From Acidobacteriota bacterium (GTDB lineage Bacteria > Acidobacteriota > Terriglobia > Bryobacterales > Bryobacteraceae), in assembly GCA_017307505.1 (NCBI GenBank), contig JAFKEE010000016.1, positions 434,001 through 498,000 of the forward strand: DNA of 64,000 nucleotides. Reading direction: 5' to 3'. Both the position numbers and the translations under genes were made by a program. The notes below the pieces were generated by a model. That model searched no databases, was not told the DNA's origin, and saw only the letters and a list, made by a program, of their open reading frames with translations. Shown here one piece after another: positions 48,964-58,448 of the stretch (position 1 is the first letter of the stretch; every line of letters begins with the position of its first letter).

Positions 48964-49938
48964 GTGATCGTTTTGTCGCAATTCCACTACTCGGGTCTTC
49001 AGCCCGCCGGAGCCATCCTCCGGGGGACCTGCCCAGACCTGATCGTATCGAAACAGAAGCTGAAACAGGCGGAGCGGATTCAGTTGGTCCGGCAGAACCG
49101 GGAGCAGGCCACCCAGACGCTCTGCTTCAACTCGCGGCCGTTCGTCCTGTGCGGTCTTCCGGTTCGGCGTCTCCCGAAAGATCAGTTGCTTTACGAGCGG
49201 CGGAATGGCCGGTTCGTTCTCCAGGTGACTGGGCATCCAGAGTTCGGGGTGCCGTTTGGCCAAGACCGCCTGGTCCCGATCTTCCTGGCAACGCTCGCCG
49301 TCCAGCAGAAGAGCCAAACGATCCGATTCCGCACGGCAGCCGAAATGCTGGAGACCTTCGGGATGCAGACGGGCGGGAAGGAATACCGACGGCTAGTCGG
49401 TGCCTTCGAGCGGGTCTTCGGTGCCACCATCTTCTTCGGAACCGACGCGATGAAGGGCTCCGCCAAAGTGGTCCAGCGCTCCCGCTTCAACTTCATGCGC
49501 GAGGCTCAGATCTGGTACAGCCGGTCTCCGGAGCAGCGGCCGATCTCCAGCGAGTTCGAGAACGTAGTCGTCCTCAGCGACGACTTCTATCAGGAGATTC
49601 TGGCCCATCCTGTCCCGAACGACCTTGAGGCGGTGAAGGTCCTTGCGGCGTCGCCGGCCATTCTCGACCTCTACATGTGGCTCAGTTACCGCAGCTTCAA
49701 GGCGAAAGGGACCGAGTCGATCCCGATATTCGGCGAGTTTGGCCTCGCTAATCAGTTGGGATGCGTTGAATACAGCCGACCGCGGCGGTTCCGCGCCATG
49801 CTCGAACAATGGCTCGAATCGATACGCGCGATCTGGCCGCAGTGTCCCGCCCGGATCGTGTCGAATGGCCAGAGCATCGAGATCCGGAATGCGACAGCCG
49901 TACGTGAACAGCATTCCTCACAAATGGCCGTTCGGTGA
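48964..49938 (+). CDS. Plasmid replication initiator, RepA-type
   Basis: About 324 residues. The stretch GQDRLVPIFLATLAV, then TIRFRTAAEMLETFGMQTGGKEYRRL and AFERVFGATIFFGTDA, matches the plasmid-encoded RepA family (RepA_C). The start GTG 48964 is uncertain: a stop at 48949 limits the upstream reach, and a TTG at 48973 is possible. Finding a plasmid initiator in a chromosomal segment next to a tRNA gene suggests the island derives from a plasmid or integrative conjugative element. Whether it is active is unknown. Confidence 0.75.
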   Translation: MIVLSQFHYSGLQPAGAILRGTCPDLIVSKQKLKQAERIQLVRQNREQATQTLCFNSRPFVLCGLPVRRLPKDQLLYERRNGRFVLQVTGHPEFGVPFGQDRLVPIFLATLAVQQKSQTIRFRTAAEMLETFGMQTGGKEYRRLVGAFERVFGATIFFGTDAMKGSAKVVQRSRFNFMREAQIWYSRSPEQRPISSEFENVVVLSDDFYQEILAHPVPNDLEAVKVLAASPAILDLYMWLSYRSFKAKGTESIPIFGEFGLANQLGCVEYSRPRRFRAMLEQWLESIRAIWPQCPARIVSNGQSIEIRNATAVREQHSSQMAVR

Positions 49939-50206
49939 GCCGGTACCCCGTCCTTTTCGCCGCCCGTCCGACCGACTGCTGAAGATCAGGCGTCGTCTGG
50001 ACAAAGGCGTCTCCCCCGACCAATGTCGTCCATATGCGCCAGTTCGAGCGATTGTTCAGACGCCGTCTGGACGATCCTAGCCGCATTGGGTTCGACTGAT
50101 GTCGCCGCATTTCGCGGGTCGACTCACGAGGTTATGTTGACACCCAAGTCGATGCAGATTGCATCCTCGAACATTTGGCGCGGCTGGCCGCAAAACAGCA
50201 AGCTGC

Positions 50207-50686
50207 TCAGCCAAGGTGTGACCAAGGTTGCGCGACTGAGCGTGGAGCTTGTCTACGACGACCGATGGAATTGTACTGATACTTCAGGAAAGTGCTTGGG
50301 CCTTGGATCTCGATTCCCAAGGGCGCGGTCGCGGCGGGTGGGAAGTGCCGCTTGTTGTAGGTGACGATCACAGTCGCCCCGGACTTCACCGCGGTGGCCA
50401 GCACATGACAATCCTTGGGATCGTTCGTCATCTGCTCGACCAGCGGTTCGTAGCCGGGTACCCAGGCATCTCCGAGATCTTCGCGAAGTTGACCGACGAG
50501 GTATGCCGTCTTCTGTGCGGACAGGCCAATCCGGTTTTCGAGCGTCCGAACCGTTTCCGCGATGATTTCATTCGACCATTGCGGAATATACGGCCTCGGG
50601 GGCTCAGCGAGTCTGAGCAGCGTGTCACACAGCGGTGCCTGCACCAGGACGCACGCGTCCAGAACCGCAGGAAAGTCGGCGGTCAC
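50207..50686 (-). CDS. PIN-domain toxin (VapC-like)
   Basis: 159 residues. The PIN fold shows the first acidic VLDACVLVQ near residue 8, the conserved WSNEIIAET Glu, and NDPKDCHVLATAVKSGATVIVTYNKRHF with the last acidic residue. By family these are ribonucleases that cut tRNA or mRNA. It overlaps the HTH gene by 4 bp and probably pairs with it. C-terminal residues (from about 135) are low-complexity and may be a read-through extension. Confidence 0.8.
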   Translation of the reverse strand: MTADFPAVLDACVLVQAPLCDTLLRLAEPPRPYIPQWSNEIIAETVRTLENRIGLSAQKTAYLVGQLREDLGDAWVPGYEPLVEQMTNDPKDCHVLATAVKSGATVIVTYNKRHFPPAATAPLGIEIQGPSTFLKYQYNSIGRRRQAPRSVAQPWSHLG

Positions 50687-51147
50687 TCGTCTTCGGCCGC
50701 CTCTGGAACGACGACCTTGTCGTATGTGCCGGCCTCCATCTCTGAACGGGCCATGTTGTTGATGGCCTGATGGCGGGCGGCATCGCGCCGGCGCTTATAG
50801 TCGAGCAGATCGCGCAGGTAGATCCTGCGATGGGAACCGACCATGTGGAATGGCATATCGCCGCTTTCCAGCAGCCGGACTAAAAATGGCCGGGACACGC
50901 CGAGGATGTCCGCGGCCCGCTGCGTCGTGAGTTGTTGATGCTCCGGAACGATCGAGACCGCCTTTCCGGCCTGCAAGTTCTTCAGAATCATCAACAGTAG
51001 ATCGTGGACCGGTTCCGGAATCGTGATTTGATTCCCGTCTGGCCCCAAGAGTTTCGCGTTCCCCTGCTGAACCAGGCGGCGCAGATCCCGGATCTGTGCT
51101 TCCTGGGTCTCCGGAATCGAAATCGGGTCGGAAAGAGTCGAATCCAT
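50683..51147 (-). CDS. HTH (excisionase-type) antitoxin for the PIN toxin
   Basis: 154 residues from ATG 51147, with GAGGA 5 nt upstream; the longer frame to 51252 only adds a shadow. An excisionase/MerR-type helix-turn-helix (LTTQRAADILGVSRPFLVRLLES, then GSHRRIYLRDLLDY) lies at about residues 75-125. Together with the overlapping PIN gene it forms a toxin-antitoxin operon, probably self-repressed through the operator repeats at 51174-51206. Confidence 0.75.
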   Translation of the reverse strand: MDSTLSDPISIPETQEAQIRDLRRLVQQGNAKLLGPDGNQITIPEPVHDLLLMILKNLQAGKAVSIVPEHQQLTTQRAADILGVSRPFLVRLLESGDMPFHMVGSHRRIYLRDLLDYKRRRDAARHQAINNMARSEMEAGTYDKVVVPEAAEDE

Positions 51148-51173
51148 ACTGTCCTCGTCCAATCCTGACACAA

Positions 51174-51206
51174 ACGAATCATTCGAACCATTCGAAACCG
51201 TCGAAC
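51174..51206. promoter_or_regulatory. Operator-like repeats upstream of the HTH/PIN operon
   Basis: Two TTCGAA palindromes 9 bp apart (51182-51187 and 51191-51196) and a near-palindrome CGAATCATTCG (51175-51185) lie 30-60 bp upstream of the ATG at 51147. They fit binding sites for the HTH antitoxin. Confidence 0.5.
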
Positions 51207-51341
51207 ATTTTTGGCGCGCTCCACCATCCCCAAGACGTAGACTGCACCTCAACCTTCGGCCGTAAATTCAACGATTGGAGTTGCGCGAGGCGTGGGAGAG
51301 CGGAGGTTCCAAAAGTACTCTGCCCCAAGGACCACACTCAC

Positions 51342-54300
51342 CTAAGGTTGGCAAAAGATGCGCAGCGTAGCTCCCACAGAAGAAACCGCACCCCACGTGC
51401 TCTGAAGCAAGAACAACATCTGCAGAATATTTCCTTTGGGATGATCACTTTGTCGGGCCTTATTGAATTTGTCGATAGCCAGTCCTTGAGCCATCACAAT
51501 CCACACTTCTCGTGTAGTCGTAGGCAGGCGCAACAGTTCGTCTAGCTGCTCAAAAGACCGCTTCGCAGCAATATTTGGTGGTGCGAGTCGCACCCGACGG
51601 CTTACGGTCAAGACTTCGCCCGTCTTCTTTTTCGTTAACTTCCACGGAGAGTCCCATATCTCCTTATTGAATTTGCGATTCCACTGAGGCGTCATCACTC
51701 CTAAATTTTTAACCGCCTGCCCACACACATCGTGAAACGCGGCCGCCGAAAGGTCGCTATCCTCCTTCGCGGCTTTGGCGTGAATGAATATCACGGCAGG
51801 AGGAGTGCTTCGGAGCGCGATGAAATCAGCCCATTCATTCCCCAGGTCGTCACACAAGAGAATATCCGGCTTAAATGCTTGAGACGCAAACAGTTCTCCC
51901 TGGGGATCATCGATCAAGCCAAACACAGATGCCTTTTCCCAACCGGCACCACCTGGCGAGACAGGCTCTTTCTCTTTCTTGATCGCCTCCAACGCCTTTA
52001 CAGGGTGAAGTATCTTAAGGAGGTCTATCCGGTCCCCCTTTGACCTACCGTGAAGCGGGAATCGCGATCGGTAGAAGCGCCCATGCGCATATATGCCGCC
52101 GTCCTGTGTGATGACGCGAAAGGCCTGGGTAGCATTCAAATGGGCTAACAGCGTACGATGCCCCTGCGGTCCACCTGATTCTCTGAGCACAACCTGAGAC
52201 AGAAACTCGGACGTTAACTCGAACCGATGGTCCTTATACCCGATGGAAACCTCATGTTCCTTCCCGAACGCAGGTATCCTGAACTGGTCCTTCACAACGT
52301 CCCAGCAGCGATCATCTAGAAAGACAGGAGCGCCTCCAAGATTGTCGGCTCTTGGTACCGTCAGCTGGTCAAGCACATCGTCGATGTCTAGGAGGATATG
52401 ACTCGCCTGTGCCTTATCGGGTGCTTTCTGGTATAGAGCATAGCGGGCCAGCGCATCAACTTCCTGCGCGTTGTCCTTCTCCAGAACAGCCGAGATGCCG
52501 TCGACCCATTGAATGAATTTTCCATAATTCACGCGGCCGCCGGTGGGTTCGGAAAGACGAGATCTCGTGAAGCCCAGATAGCGACGCTTGACGGCGTCGC
52601 CATCTCTTAGTACCGCGGTCGCAGTTGAGCAAAATGACGCGTGGTCGCCAAGACCCGGAGCGAGCGCTGCTATCGAGGTTGCCGAGAGCATCCGTCGTCG
52701 AACGCTGTAAAGGGATAGGTCGGAGTTCATAAGCGTAACCGTCGAGACTCGGACATCACCAGCGCTGAGCGTCCGTTCGAGCTTACCTGGATCGACCTTC
52801 GTCCCATGAGTGGTCAGATATTCGGGCGTAATGCCCTGAGAGTCTTGAAAAAAGACATACCGGCCAGCCTTTCGTAAGGCCGAGAAGCCAAGTTGAAGTT
52901 CTAAGAACGTCTGATCAAGGAGCAGAGGCGATGGAGAGCAGCGAATGTATACAAAGATGCGAGTGTCGGAGTCAGGGGCGACCTCATTAAGAAGGAGCAA
53001 GTCTTCGTGGTCAAGGGTTTCACGGACCGACGCGGCACACTGCCCAACGTCATAGCTTGGCTCAGATTCATAGATGAGCGCAGTCTGCGGGTAGGCCAGG
53101 TGTTCATGGACGTCCTTCGCTTCAGGGTCGAAGCGCTCCCGAAACCGCCCTTCCAGGTAGTGATACTCGGCATGCTTGCCCAGTAGCGACGAAAAGATCT
53201 GGTCAGGCCCAAGCTCCACACCGCCCTGCGACAACCACTCTTCGTATCGCACATAAGCGGACCATGTCTTTGAAACACCCGCAGATACATGGCTGAAAAC
53301 CCACGCCGTCTGATTAGGTGACCTGTTCGGATTTCGAAGTACGCGACCGATCTGTTGGACTAGTCCTCGATCATTCCCAAATGTTTGGTATATCGCCACG
53401 AGCCCAAAACGGGGATCGTCAAGGCCCTCGATGAGCTTGTTCTGATGAACCCAAAACAGCGCAGTGTTCTTCTTAGGATCCGGAACCTTGTTGAGGTACG
53501 TTTCCTCTTCGTCCACGCCGAAGTTGTCGTGGACCGCCATAACCGAATATCCCTTCGCCTTGATTGCGGCGGCGACTTCCTGTACACTCGCCTGGGTTGC
53601 GCACCGGACAATCACTCGTTCGGCGGACTTCGGCGCCCGTTTCTTATACGGTCCTTGGTAGAAGGCGATCAGCGCCCGCACGAACGCTTCGGGTCCGGCG
53701 TCGAATTGTTGCTCCTCAAATTTAACGTCTCGAATAAAGCGCTCGCGGACCGCCTCTGGGAAATAGAAGGCGGATGTGAATCCTGGATTCAATCTGAACA
53801 ACCGCCAGTCGTTCCGGTATGGGGTAGCGGTGAAGAGTACGGTCGGGTGTTCAAGATTGCGGACTGCCTCCGCCCACGCCGGCGCCGGCTCGCGGTGACC
53901 CTCGTCGACAAGAACCAAGTCAACCTGCTTCTTCAGCGCCTCGTAAACCGGGGACATGGTTGACTGAAGGAGTGCGAGTCCTTGAGCAGTGCAAACGAGA
54001 ACCTTGGGCGTGGTGTTCTTCAGTTGCTTAGCGAATTCGGACGGCACGGCCGGCGATGCTGGCTTCAATTCCTTCGGAGCAGAGCCTAGCTTCTCCCAAA
54101 AGCGTTCAGAGAGTTCAGATGCGATCTGTCCCTTTAGGTGCGCCCATGGTGCAACGACAAGGATGTTCTGCGTATCAGAGAATCCTTGTGCCAAGGCTGC
54201 CATGATGCCGGTCTTACCAGTTCCGGTCGGCATTCTGACCAGTGCCGCACCGGATTCGCCACTCGCCTGGAATTTTCGAACGACATCGACAGCTTTACGT

Positions 54301-54347
54301 TGATGTGGCCAAATCGCGTCACGCCACGTGATTGTTTTGGTTGCCAT
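51342..54347 (-). CDS. DEAD/DEAH helicase with possible C-terminal nuclease
   Basis: 1001 residues from ATG 54347 (MATKTITWRDAIWPHQRKAV); the frame's first GTG at 54392 is part of an upstream palindrome. SF2 helicase motifs are RMPTGTGKTGIMAAL (Lys46), VLVDEGHREP and QQIGRVLRNPN. The C-terminal half has no helicase motif but holds a restriction-endonuclease-like pattern at about residues 826-858: LLCDDLGNEWADFIAL, then VIFIHAKA with a possible catalytic Lys858. This nuclease reading is tentative. It is not coupled to the next gene upstream (149-bp gap) and has its own palindromic operator. Confidence 0.7.
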   Translation of the reverse strand: MATKTITWRDAIWPHQRKAVDVVRKFQASGESGAALVRMPTGTGKTGIMAALAQGFSDTQNILVVAPWAHLKGQIASELSERFWEKLGSAPKELKPASPAVPSEFAKQLKNTTPKVLVCTAQGLALLQSTMSPVYEALKKQVDLVLVDEGHREPAPAWAEAVRNLEHPTVLFTATPYRNDWRLFRLNPGFTSAFYFPEAVRERFIRDVKFEEQQFDAGPEAFVRALIAFYQGPYKKRAPKSAERVIVRCATQASVQEVAAAIKAKGYSVMAVHDNFGVDEEETYLNKVPDPKKNTALFWVHQNKLIEGLDDPRFGLVAIYQTFGNDRGLVQQIGRVLRNPNRSPNQTAWVFSHVSAGVSKTWSAYVRYEEWLSQGGVELGPDQIFSSLLGKHAEYHYLEGRFRERFDPEAKDVHEHLAYPQTALIYESEPSYDVGQCAASVRETLDHEDLLLLNEVAPDSDTRIFVYIRCSPSPLLLDQTFLELQLGFSALRKAGRYVFFQDSQGITPEYLTTHGTKVDPGKLERTLSAGDVRVSTVTLMNSDLSLYSVRRRMLSATSIAALAPGLGDHASFCSTATAVLRDGDAVKRRYLGFTRSRLSEPTGGRVNYGKFIQWVDGISAVLEKDNAQEVDALARYALYQKAPDKAQASHILLDIDDVLDQLTVPRADNLGGAPVFLDDRCWDVVKDQFRIPAFGKEHEVSIGYKDHRFELTSEFLSQVVLRESGGPQGHRTLLAHLNATQAFRVITQDGGIYAHGRFYRSRFPLHGRSKGDRIDLLKILHPVKALEAIKKEKEPVSPGGAGWEKASVFGLIDDPQGELFASQAFKPDILLCDDLGNEWADFIALRSTPPAVIFIHAKAAKEDSDLSAAAFHDVCGQAVKNLGVMTPQWNRKFNKEIWDSPWKLTKKKTGEVLTVSRRVRLAPPNIAAKRSFEQLDELLRLPTTTREVWIVMAQGLAIDKFNKARQSDHPKGNILQMLFLLQSTWGAVSSVGATLRIFCQP

Positions 54348-54348
54348 G

Positions 54349-54378
54349 TTTATCCGGTGTACTAGCTTAGCTAAGCTA
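54349..54378. promoter_or_regulatory. Shared 17-bp element and 16-bp palindrome upstream of the DEAD helicase gene
   Basis: TTTATCCGGTGTACTAG (54349-54365) is followed by the perfect palindrome TAGCTTAGCTAAGCTA (54363-54378). A 15/17 match of the first part recurs at 61933-61949. Both lie directly upstream of the coding start. They look like transcription-factor or promoter elements. Confidence 0.5.
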
Positions 54379-54496
54379 TGTGCCACCAACACTCCAGTGC
54401 CCCGCGGGTAGTTTGAGTCTCGTTGATTGCGCCCATCCTGACATCTTTAGGAACCGTGGTCAGGCCTCTGGTCTAAATGCAAATACGCCCAATCGG

Positions 54497-54898
54497 CTAC
54501 ATCTGGTCCCTACCTGTGAGGACGTATTCGAATCGGTCGCACTCCTGCGCGAGGGCGATTAGGTATGCTTCCAGCTCGGCACGGTCCAGCGATTCGGTGA
54601 CGTGCTCGATTCGCCCTACTAGCCGGCCCAATTCATCGATGGCGAATTCGACGACGTCCGTTGAACGATTTCGCGCCCAGATCATGCGAGCAACGGCTGC
54701 CAACCCGATATTGCCGACTCGCGCACTTCCAACCACACGAGAAGTCAGCTGATAGCGACCGTTCGCCTCTCGAATATAGATCACCTGAGAACGGCCACTG
54801 GGAAAGGAGATGGTGGCCTGGCCATTGGTATACGAAATCTTCAAGCTGGTACCTGACAGCACCCGCGTATCCCGGAGCAGCTGGCTAATTCTGTCCAT
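54497..54898 (-). CDS. Small protein, YbjN/T3S-chaperone-like
   Basis: 133 residues from ATG 54898, one base after the stop of the SNF2 helicase gene; the open frame to 54979 only overlaps that gene. A beta-strand-rich first half (LKISYTNGQATISFPSG, then YIREANGRYQLTSRV) is followed by a helical second half that ends LGRLVGRIEHVTESLDRAELEA and CDRFEYVLTG. This resembles YbjN/type III chaperone-like folds, but I am not certain. It is probably a partner or regulator of the large helicase. Confidence 0.5.
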   Translation of the reverse strand: MDRISQLLRDTRVLSGTSLKISYTNGQATISFPSGRSQVIYIREANGRYQLTSRVVGSARVGNIGLAAVARMIWARNRSTDVVEFAIDELGRLVGRIEHVTESLDRAELEAYLIALAQECDRFEYVLTGRDQM

Positions 54899-54899
54899 A

Positions 54900-57800
54900 C
54901 TACGCACCAGCCTCCTCTGCGAGCCAGCCTTCTGAAATCTCGTCGCTTCCGAACACACGATCTTCAAGTTCGTCCGCACACATCAAGACGGAAAGCAAGG
55001 CATTCTCGGCTTCGAGCAGGTCAGTCGTCCGAGGATCGAACACCACGTGGGTCTCGGCGGCTAGAGAGAGTGTGTCATCGTTCTCGTCCAAGACTGAACA
55101 GAGCTTGGTGCGGCCGAGCTTCTGATGCGTGGATAACAGCTCACAAATCGTTTCGTCGTCATCGTTCGACACCTTGCCGACAGGGCTCGCACAACGAAGC
55201 AACACGTGGCCCCCGGTGACTGACGTCCGCAGGGACGCTGTGAAGGGCTGGCGACGAGAGAACGTCGGCAGAGCATCCCGTCTCAGGACACTACGGTTTG
55301 CCAAGCGCGCAACGCCGGACCGAGTGAGATCGTTCCGCTTGCCTGTCCACTCGATCTGCCAGCGCGTTGAGAACTCATCCAAAATCCGATTAAACAGCTG
55401 AATCGTATCGGAGACGTTGGGAGTATCAGCTATTGCACCCGAACCGCTTGCGCCTTGAAGCAGCTTCGGATCTATAGCGAAAGAGCTTCGTAGAGGTTGT
55501 CGGTTTGGCGGAATTACCCTGGTAGACGCGACGATCCTTTGGGTAATGTCGATCGACGAGGCACCCAAGTCGCCTTTCTGAATAGCCTCGTGCATCAGGT
55601 CCAAGAACCGATTCATTCGCCGGAACACTTCTTGGACCTGCACAACTTCGACGGTATCGGGCAGAAACGGGAACAATACCTGGAGGTAATCGTCCTCGGT
55701 AATTCCGCTTGCGCCATCGAGTCGGCGATGCGCCTTGGACCCGATCCGATCGACCCTCCCTGTGCGCTGCTCCATAGCGGATGGAGTCCACGTGATGCCG
55801 TAATGAACGACTCTGGAACAGAAAGTATGGAGGTCTTCGCCTTCCTGCACCACGTCGGTCGTGATCAGGACGTACGGGTAGCCTGGCATCCTAAACTGAC
55901 TAACCATTTGCTGGTTGAAAGAACCCCACATTCCTCCAACTGGGGTCTGCCGCTGCATCGCGGCCCGGTAGTAGCCGGGCAGCTCTTGTATCGGTCGTGT
56001 CTGCAACTCGGGGAAGTTCACGTTCAGAATCAACTCAAAGTGCCGCCCGATCTCCTCCAACTCGCGCCACGAATTAAGTCCCGGCTGATCTCTCTGCGAG
56101 GCGAGCAGATCCAAAAAAGCATTCGCCATCGCCTCAGGAGTCTCCTCGCCGCGCTCACCCGCCCCGCGTCGTATCGAGGGTAGTCGGCGAACTGCGAGCA
56201 ACCAGAGGTCGATCATCGGATGTCCGAGAGTGATCGCAGAGGTCAGCAACTCGCGGCGCTGTTCACGAGACCTAAACCAGCTTCGATAGTCCGCACCGCC
56301 TTCATCGGGAAAAAGCGGCGCATGCAACTCTGGACGCAAGGCGAGTTCGGTGAAGAATGTCCTTGAGTCCAAACTGTCGTTTGGTTCAGGGAAGCTTTCT
56401 GGAGTCGCCGGAACAACGTTGGGAAAAGGCTCGTTGAACCTCTCCTCGACTACAACTCCGGCGCGGGCGCCGATCTCGCCGTCGCATGCCATCAGGAGCC
56501 TAAGAGCGGCTTCCTGGTACGCGAAATATACGCGGCGCCGCGGGAACTTCTTTTGCTTGGATCTCCGGAATATCTGGTATGCCAAACTTCGAAGTTCGGT
56601 TCGAGAACAGTTTGTGCACTCCGCCTCCCAACGGCTGAGCACCGCTCCCGAATCGGCTGCCTCGCCCAAAACTAGGGCGACGTAGTTCTCTTCGAAAAAG
56701 GTCGCCAGTGCCGCGCCTTCGCTACCAAGCCGGATCTTGCGGAATGAAGCGCCTGAAATGAGTCCAGCCGGGCCTTCGCCTCGAAAGAACCACGCGAAGA
56801 AATTGTCTAGCCCTCCAGTGTCGTCGTCTGCCGGAGTGTTCTCGTCAAGTCTCGCCTCCGCCTCGCTGCTCTCGGAAGACACCGCGGGCAGCGGACCCGT
56901 GACGCGACGAACGTGAGCGTCACCATACTCAGCAACAGCTCGCTCGAAATCCATCAATACTCCCGGATTGGCGTCCAGCCGGGACCGGATGTAGTCAAAT
57001 AGCCACCGATCGTACTCGTGGGCGATCTTGTCACGCAGTTCCTTGACGCTTGCGATCCTGCGGACGAACACTAGCGACTTCTCTCCACGCAGTACCCAGG
57101 CCCAAAGCTGGCGTCCCACCATGTCCATCTTGGGATGCGGCATCGGCTCTCCGAATCGTTGCTCATATGCGCGGCTGATTTTCGCAATGGAGGGAGTGTC
57201 GATTCCGTCCTTCTCGACTGACGTGCTGGCCTGCTCATCCTGATCGAATGTGGCCTCCTGGTCGGACTCGGTCCGCACCTTCGCAGTTTGCAGGAAGCTC
57301 TCGAACGAAGACAGCATTCCAATTTGAAAACTGCGACTGAAGTGCCCATCAACTTTGCGGCCAGTCTTTTGAAAGACTTCCGATACCTTCTTCTGAATGA
57401 GCGCAACGATGAGGCGCTGAGCAGTGTCGGCAACCTCCATCGGGCTGTCGAACACCGACACGCCACCGCCACGCCATTCGCGGCGATACATGTTTTTGGT
57501 GTGGGCGAGTCCGTTGATCTTTAAATCCGCGACGCGGCGAACGAGATACCGTGACGCAATATTCTTCTTTTCGCTGTCGTCCCGATCTTCTTCGGCCAGC
57601 GCCGGAGCGAGGTCACCAAGACAAAGCACGTCCATCTGATTCCACAACTCGCGGAAGGTGGTCTCAATGGGCGTAGCCGATAATGCGAGCACTCGATCAG
57701 CTTTGACGGTGCACCCGTTTACTATTGGTGCATCCGCGTCCGGGTGGCCGAGCGCCAGGGCCAACAGCCGGTTTCTAGAGGAAACGTTTGCCCCAAACCC

Positions 57801-58448
57801 ATGCTTCAGGTTATGCGCCTCGTCGACCACCAGCAGATCGAACTCCGGCATGACTGAGTTCACCGCGCGGGCGAAAGCATCCTTGAAGGCAGCCTTGTTA
57901 CGGAGGTCGAACAGATTCGGGGAAATCCACGGCAGTTCAGCCAGGACCTTGTCCCTGAGTTCGACCCACTTCGCTGTCTGACCGGCGAGCGGGAGGCTGA
58001 AGCTGCTCATTCGCAGCAGAAAGTCCCGATTGGAATTCAGCGCCGTCTCACGGATGAACTCCAGCAGGTTCCCGCAGGAGAACAGTTCGCGTGCCGGCGT
58101 GTCTTGAAATGTCTTTACGCGGTGGTCGACTTGAAGCCAGTTCTTGGCTGCGAAGTTCCGCGCCTCCTTCTGCCATTTCCTCTGTAGATTCTCCTTTGGG
58201 ACAACGTACAGGACACGAAAGCCAGGGTTGAAATGCCGAAGCAGTCCGATGGTTCCGAGTGCCACGTACGTCTTCCCCATCCCAACTTCATCGGCTATAT
58301 AGGCGAACCGTTCCGCCGCGAGCAAGTTGTGCAGGGCAACAGCGCCCTCAAGCTGCTGGCGGGCGAAAGAGAACGCACTGCCGCCTCGGCCGCGGAAATT
58401 GACCAACTTCTCCGCAGTCGCTACGTCTATCGGCTCGATGCGTCTCAT
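54900..58448 (-). CDS. Large SNF2/DEAD-type helicase
   Basis: 1182 residues. RecA-like motifs are YIADEVGMGKTYVALG (Lys59), LLVVDEAHNLKHGFG (about 205), LALSATPIETTFREL and QRTGRVDRIGS. A large insertion of about 400 residues (roughly 280-690), partly charged and poorly conserved in appearance, separates the two lobes. It resembles the SNF2-like helicases found in phage-defence islands (DrmD of DISARM, or the Dpd helicases). The start overlaps the PLD gene by 4 bp, and the small protein starts one base before its stop region. It probably moves along DNA to expose or sense targets. Confidence 0.8.
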   Translation of the reverse strand: MRRIEPIDVATAEKLVNFRGRGGSAFSFARQQLEGAVALHNLLAAERFAYIADEVGMGKTYVALGTIGLLRHFNPGFRVLYVVPKENLQRKWQKEARNFAAKNWLQVDHRVKTFQDTPARELFSCGNLLEFIRETALNSNRDFLLRMSSFSLPLAGQTAKWVELRDKVLAELPWISPNLFDLRNKAAFKDAFARAVNSVMPEFDLLVVDEAHNLKHGFGANVSSRNRLLALALGHPDADAPIVNGCTVKADRVLALSATPIETTFRELWNQMDVLCLGDLAPALAEEDRDDSEKKNIASRYLVRRVADLKINGLAHTKNMYRREWRGGGVSVFDSPMEVADTAQRLIVALIQKKVSEVFQKTGRKVDGHFSRSFQIGMLSSFESFLQTAKVRTESDQEATFDQDEQASTSVEKDGIDTPSIAKISRAYEQRFGEPMPHPKMDMVGRQLWAWVLRGEKSLVFVRRIASVKELRDKIAHEYDRWLFDYIRSRLDANPGVLMDFERAVAEYGDAHVRRVTGPLPAVSSESSEAEARLDENTPADDDTGGLDNFFAWFFRGEGPAGLISGASFRKIRLGSEGAALATFFEENYVALVLGEAADSGAVLSRWEAECTNCSRTELRSLAYQIFRRSKQKKFPRRRVYFAYQEAALRLLMACDGEIGARAGVVVEERFNEPFPNVVPATPESFPEPNDSLDSRTFFTELALRPELHAPLFPDEGGADYRSWFRSREQRRELLTSAITLGHPMIDLWLLAVRRLPSIRRGAGERGEETPEAMANAFLDLLASQRDQPGLNSWRELEEIGRHFELILNVNFPELQTRPIQELPGYYRAAMQRQTPVGGMWGSFNQQMVSQFRMPGYPYVLITTDVVQEGEDLHTFCSRVVHYGITWTPSAMEQRTGRVDRIGSKAHRRLDGASGITEDDYLQVLFPFLPDTVEVVQVQEVFRRMNRFLDLMHEAIQKGDLGASSIDITQRIVASTRVIPPNRQPLRSSFAIDPKLLQGASGSGAIADTPNVSDTIQLFNRILDEFSTRWQIEWTGKRNDLTRSGVARLANRSVLRRDALPTFSRRQPFTASLRTSVTGGHVLLRCASPVGKVSNDDDETICELLSTHQKLGRTKLCSVLDENDDTLSLAAETHVVFDPRTTDLLEAENALLSVLMCADELEDRVFGSDEISEGWLAEEAGA

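Noticed and set aside
49994-50072. CGTCTGGAC direct repeats at 49994 and 50064 as RepA iterons.
   Set aside because: Only two copies, irregularly spaced, so too weak.
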